64,000 nt of DNA from Rhodospirillales bacterium (GTDB lineage: Bacteria > Pseudomonadota > Alphaproteobacteria > Rhodospirillales > JAPHRK01), in contig JAPHRK010000004.1 in assembly GCA_026196105.1 (NCBI GenBank), positions 1 through 64,000 of the forward strand. Direction: 5' to 3'. The position numbers and the translations under genes are program-made. How positions within the stretch are numbered: the first letter of the stretch is position 1; each line of letters starts with the position of its first letter. This document shows positions 63,580-64,000 of this stretch, one piece after another. A model generated the notes under the pieces. It was not told the DNA's origin and made no database searches. It worked only from the letters and a program-made list of their open reading frames with translations.

Positions 63580-64000
63580 ATGCCTGACTTTTTCTTTGAA
63601 GACCAAGCTCGATCTAAAGGATATAAACTTGTAGCCGGTGTTGATGAAGCTGGGCGGGGGCCGTGGTGTGGGCCTGTCGTGGCTGGGGCAGCTATTCTTG
63701 ATCCGCAGAATATCCCTCAAGAATTGTTAGAGGGCCTGGACGACTCTAAAAAACTGAAGCCGGCTAAACGGGAACTTTTGTTCGAAGTTTTACTTAACCA
63801 CGCTATCACTGGGGTAGGGCAGGCGAGTGCTGAAGAGATTGATGAAATGAATATTCTTGCGGCAACCATGTTGGCGATGAAACGGGCGGTGGAAGATTTA
63901 GGGACAAAAATTGATTATGCGCTTATTGATGGGAACAAGGCTCCCAACCTTTCTTGTCCTGCTGAAGCCGTAGTTAAGGGGGATGGGCGCTCCTTGTCTA
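63580..64000 (+). CDS. rnhB: Ribonuclease HII (C-terminus beyond window)
   Basis: The first 140 residues are visible. RNase HII removes ribonucleotides from DNA. AGVDEAGRGPWCGPVVAGAAIL near residue 19 holds the first Asp-Glu pair. The conserved LDDSKKLKPAKRE and ALIDGNKAPN (third Asp) follow. The gene is cut by the window edge. Confidence 0.95.
   Translation, partial: MPDFFFEDQARSKGYKLVAGVDEAGRGPWCGPVVAGAAILDPQNIPQELLEGLDDSKKLKPAKRELLFEVLLNHAITGVGQASAEEIDEMNILAATMLAMKRAVEDLGTKIDYALIDGNKAPNLSCPAEAVVKGDGRSLS

Overview
The window reads as chromosomal DNA of a free-living alphaproteobacterium of the Rhodospirillales type with moderate GC (by eye in the mid forties percent). The evidence is the gene order and the families present: a split b/b' ATP synthase Fo operon behind smc and a DsbA-like gene, mutY divergent from a DUF721/DciA gene, a sigma-32 gene with the RpoH box, an ETF-ubiquinone oxidoreductase of alphaproteobacterial type, BolA next to a CGFS glutaredoxin, and mreC-mreD-mrdA-rodA. 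No phage, conjugation gene, CRISPR array or rRNA operon is visible. One tRNA (Gln, UUG) is present. The taxonomic placement is inference.

Layout. 1-4.5 kb: two paralogous secreted RTX-type calcium-binding proteins (the first cut by the window edge), the second in a two-gene operon with a divergent HlyC-like acyltransferase. Both have long upstream regions with related palindromes. 4.8-12.1 kb: PagL-like lipid A deacylase, proline iminopeptidase, MltA lytic transglycosylase with SPOR domain, MaoC, parvulin, amidase, M23 endopeptidase and an AhpD-like protein. 12.4-17.8 kb: a frameshifted MFS transporter, rpoH with a long leader, an AT-rich gene that may be defence-related, mutY and dciA. 18-25 kb: dsbA-like, smc and atpI-B-E-F'-F with a clear promoter and terminator. 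25-31.4 kb: metallo-hydrolase, a nucleotide-hydrolase-like/Tudor fusion, P-loop kinase, flavin split-barrel protein divergent from a MocR regulator, bolA-grxD and an enoyl-CoA hydratase. 31.5-36.7 kb: a lysine-tailed protein, an unexplained 263-bp T-shaped inverted-repeat element, rpsD, HNH nuclease, gluQRS, a nitrobindin-like protein, Nudix and ACT-like genes. 36.9-44.5 kb: glycosyltransferase, the cell-elongation operon, MarR and EamA. 44.5-54 kb: a frameshifted dCache-HAMP-HD-GYP sensor, YgiQ, a periplasmic binding protein divergent from a sensor kinase with the same kind of sensor domain, acyl-CoA synthetase and GFA. 54-64 kb: tRNA-Gln, ispE, TPR lipoprotein, ETF-QO, uracil-DNA glycosylase, soluble lytic transglycosylase, moaB, a DUF2927 lipoprotein with no standard start codon, a DUF2064 glycosyltransferase and the start of rnhB.

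How it fits together. Much of the window serves the envelope: peptidoglycan synthesis (mreC, mreD, mrdA, rodA) and remodelling (mltA, slt, M23), lipid A modification and type I secreted RTX proteins. Most of the rest is housekeeping (ATP synthase, DNA repair, ribosome, isoprenoids, electron transfer).

The signals I rate highest are the T-shaped element at 32182-32444, the RTX/HlyC-like paralog locus with its shared upstream palindromes, the NDT-like/Tudor fusion at 26.2 kb, the accessory gene at 15.1 kb, and the CTG-start lipoprotein overlapping the moaB stop codon. Two genes carry apparent single-base deletions, which could be real inactivation or assembly errors.
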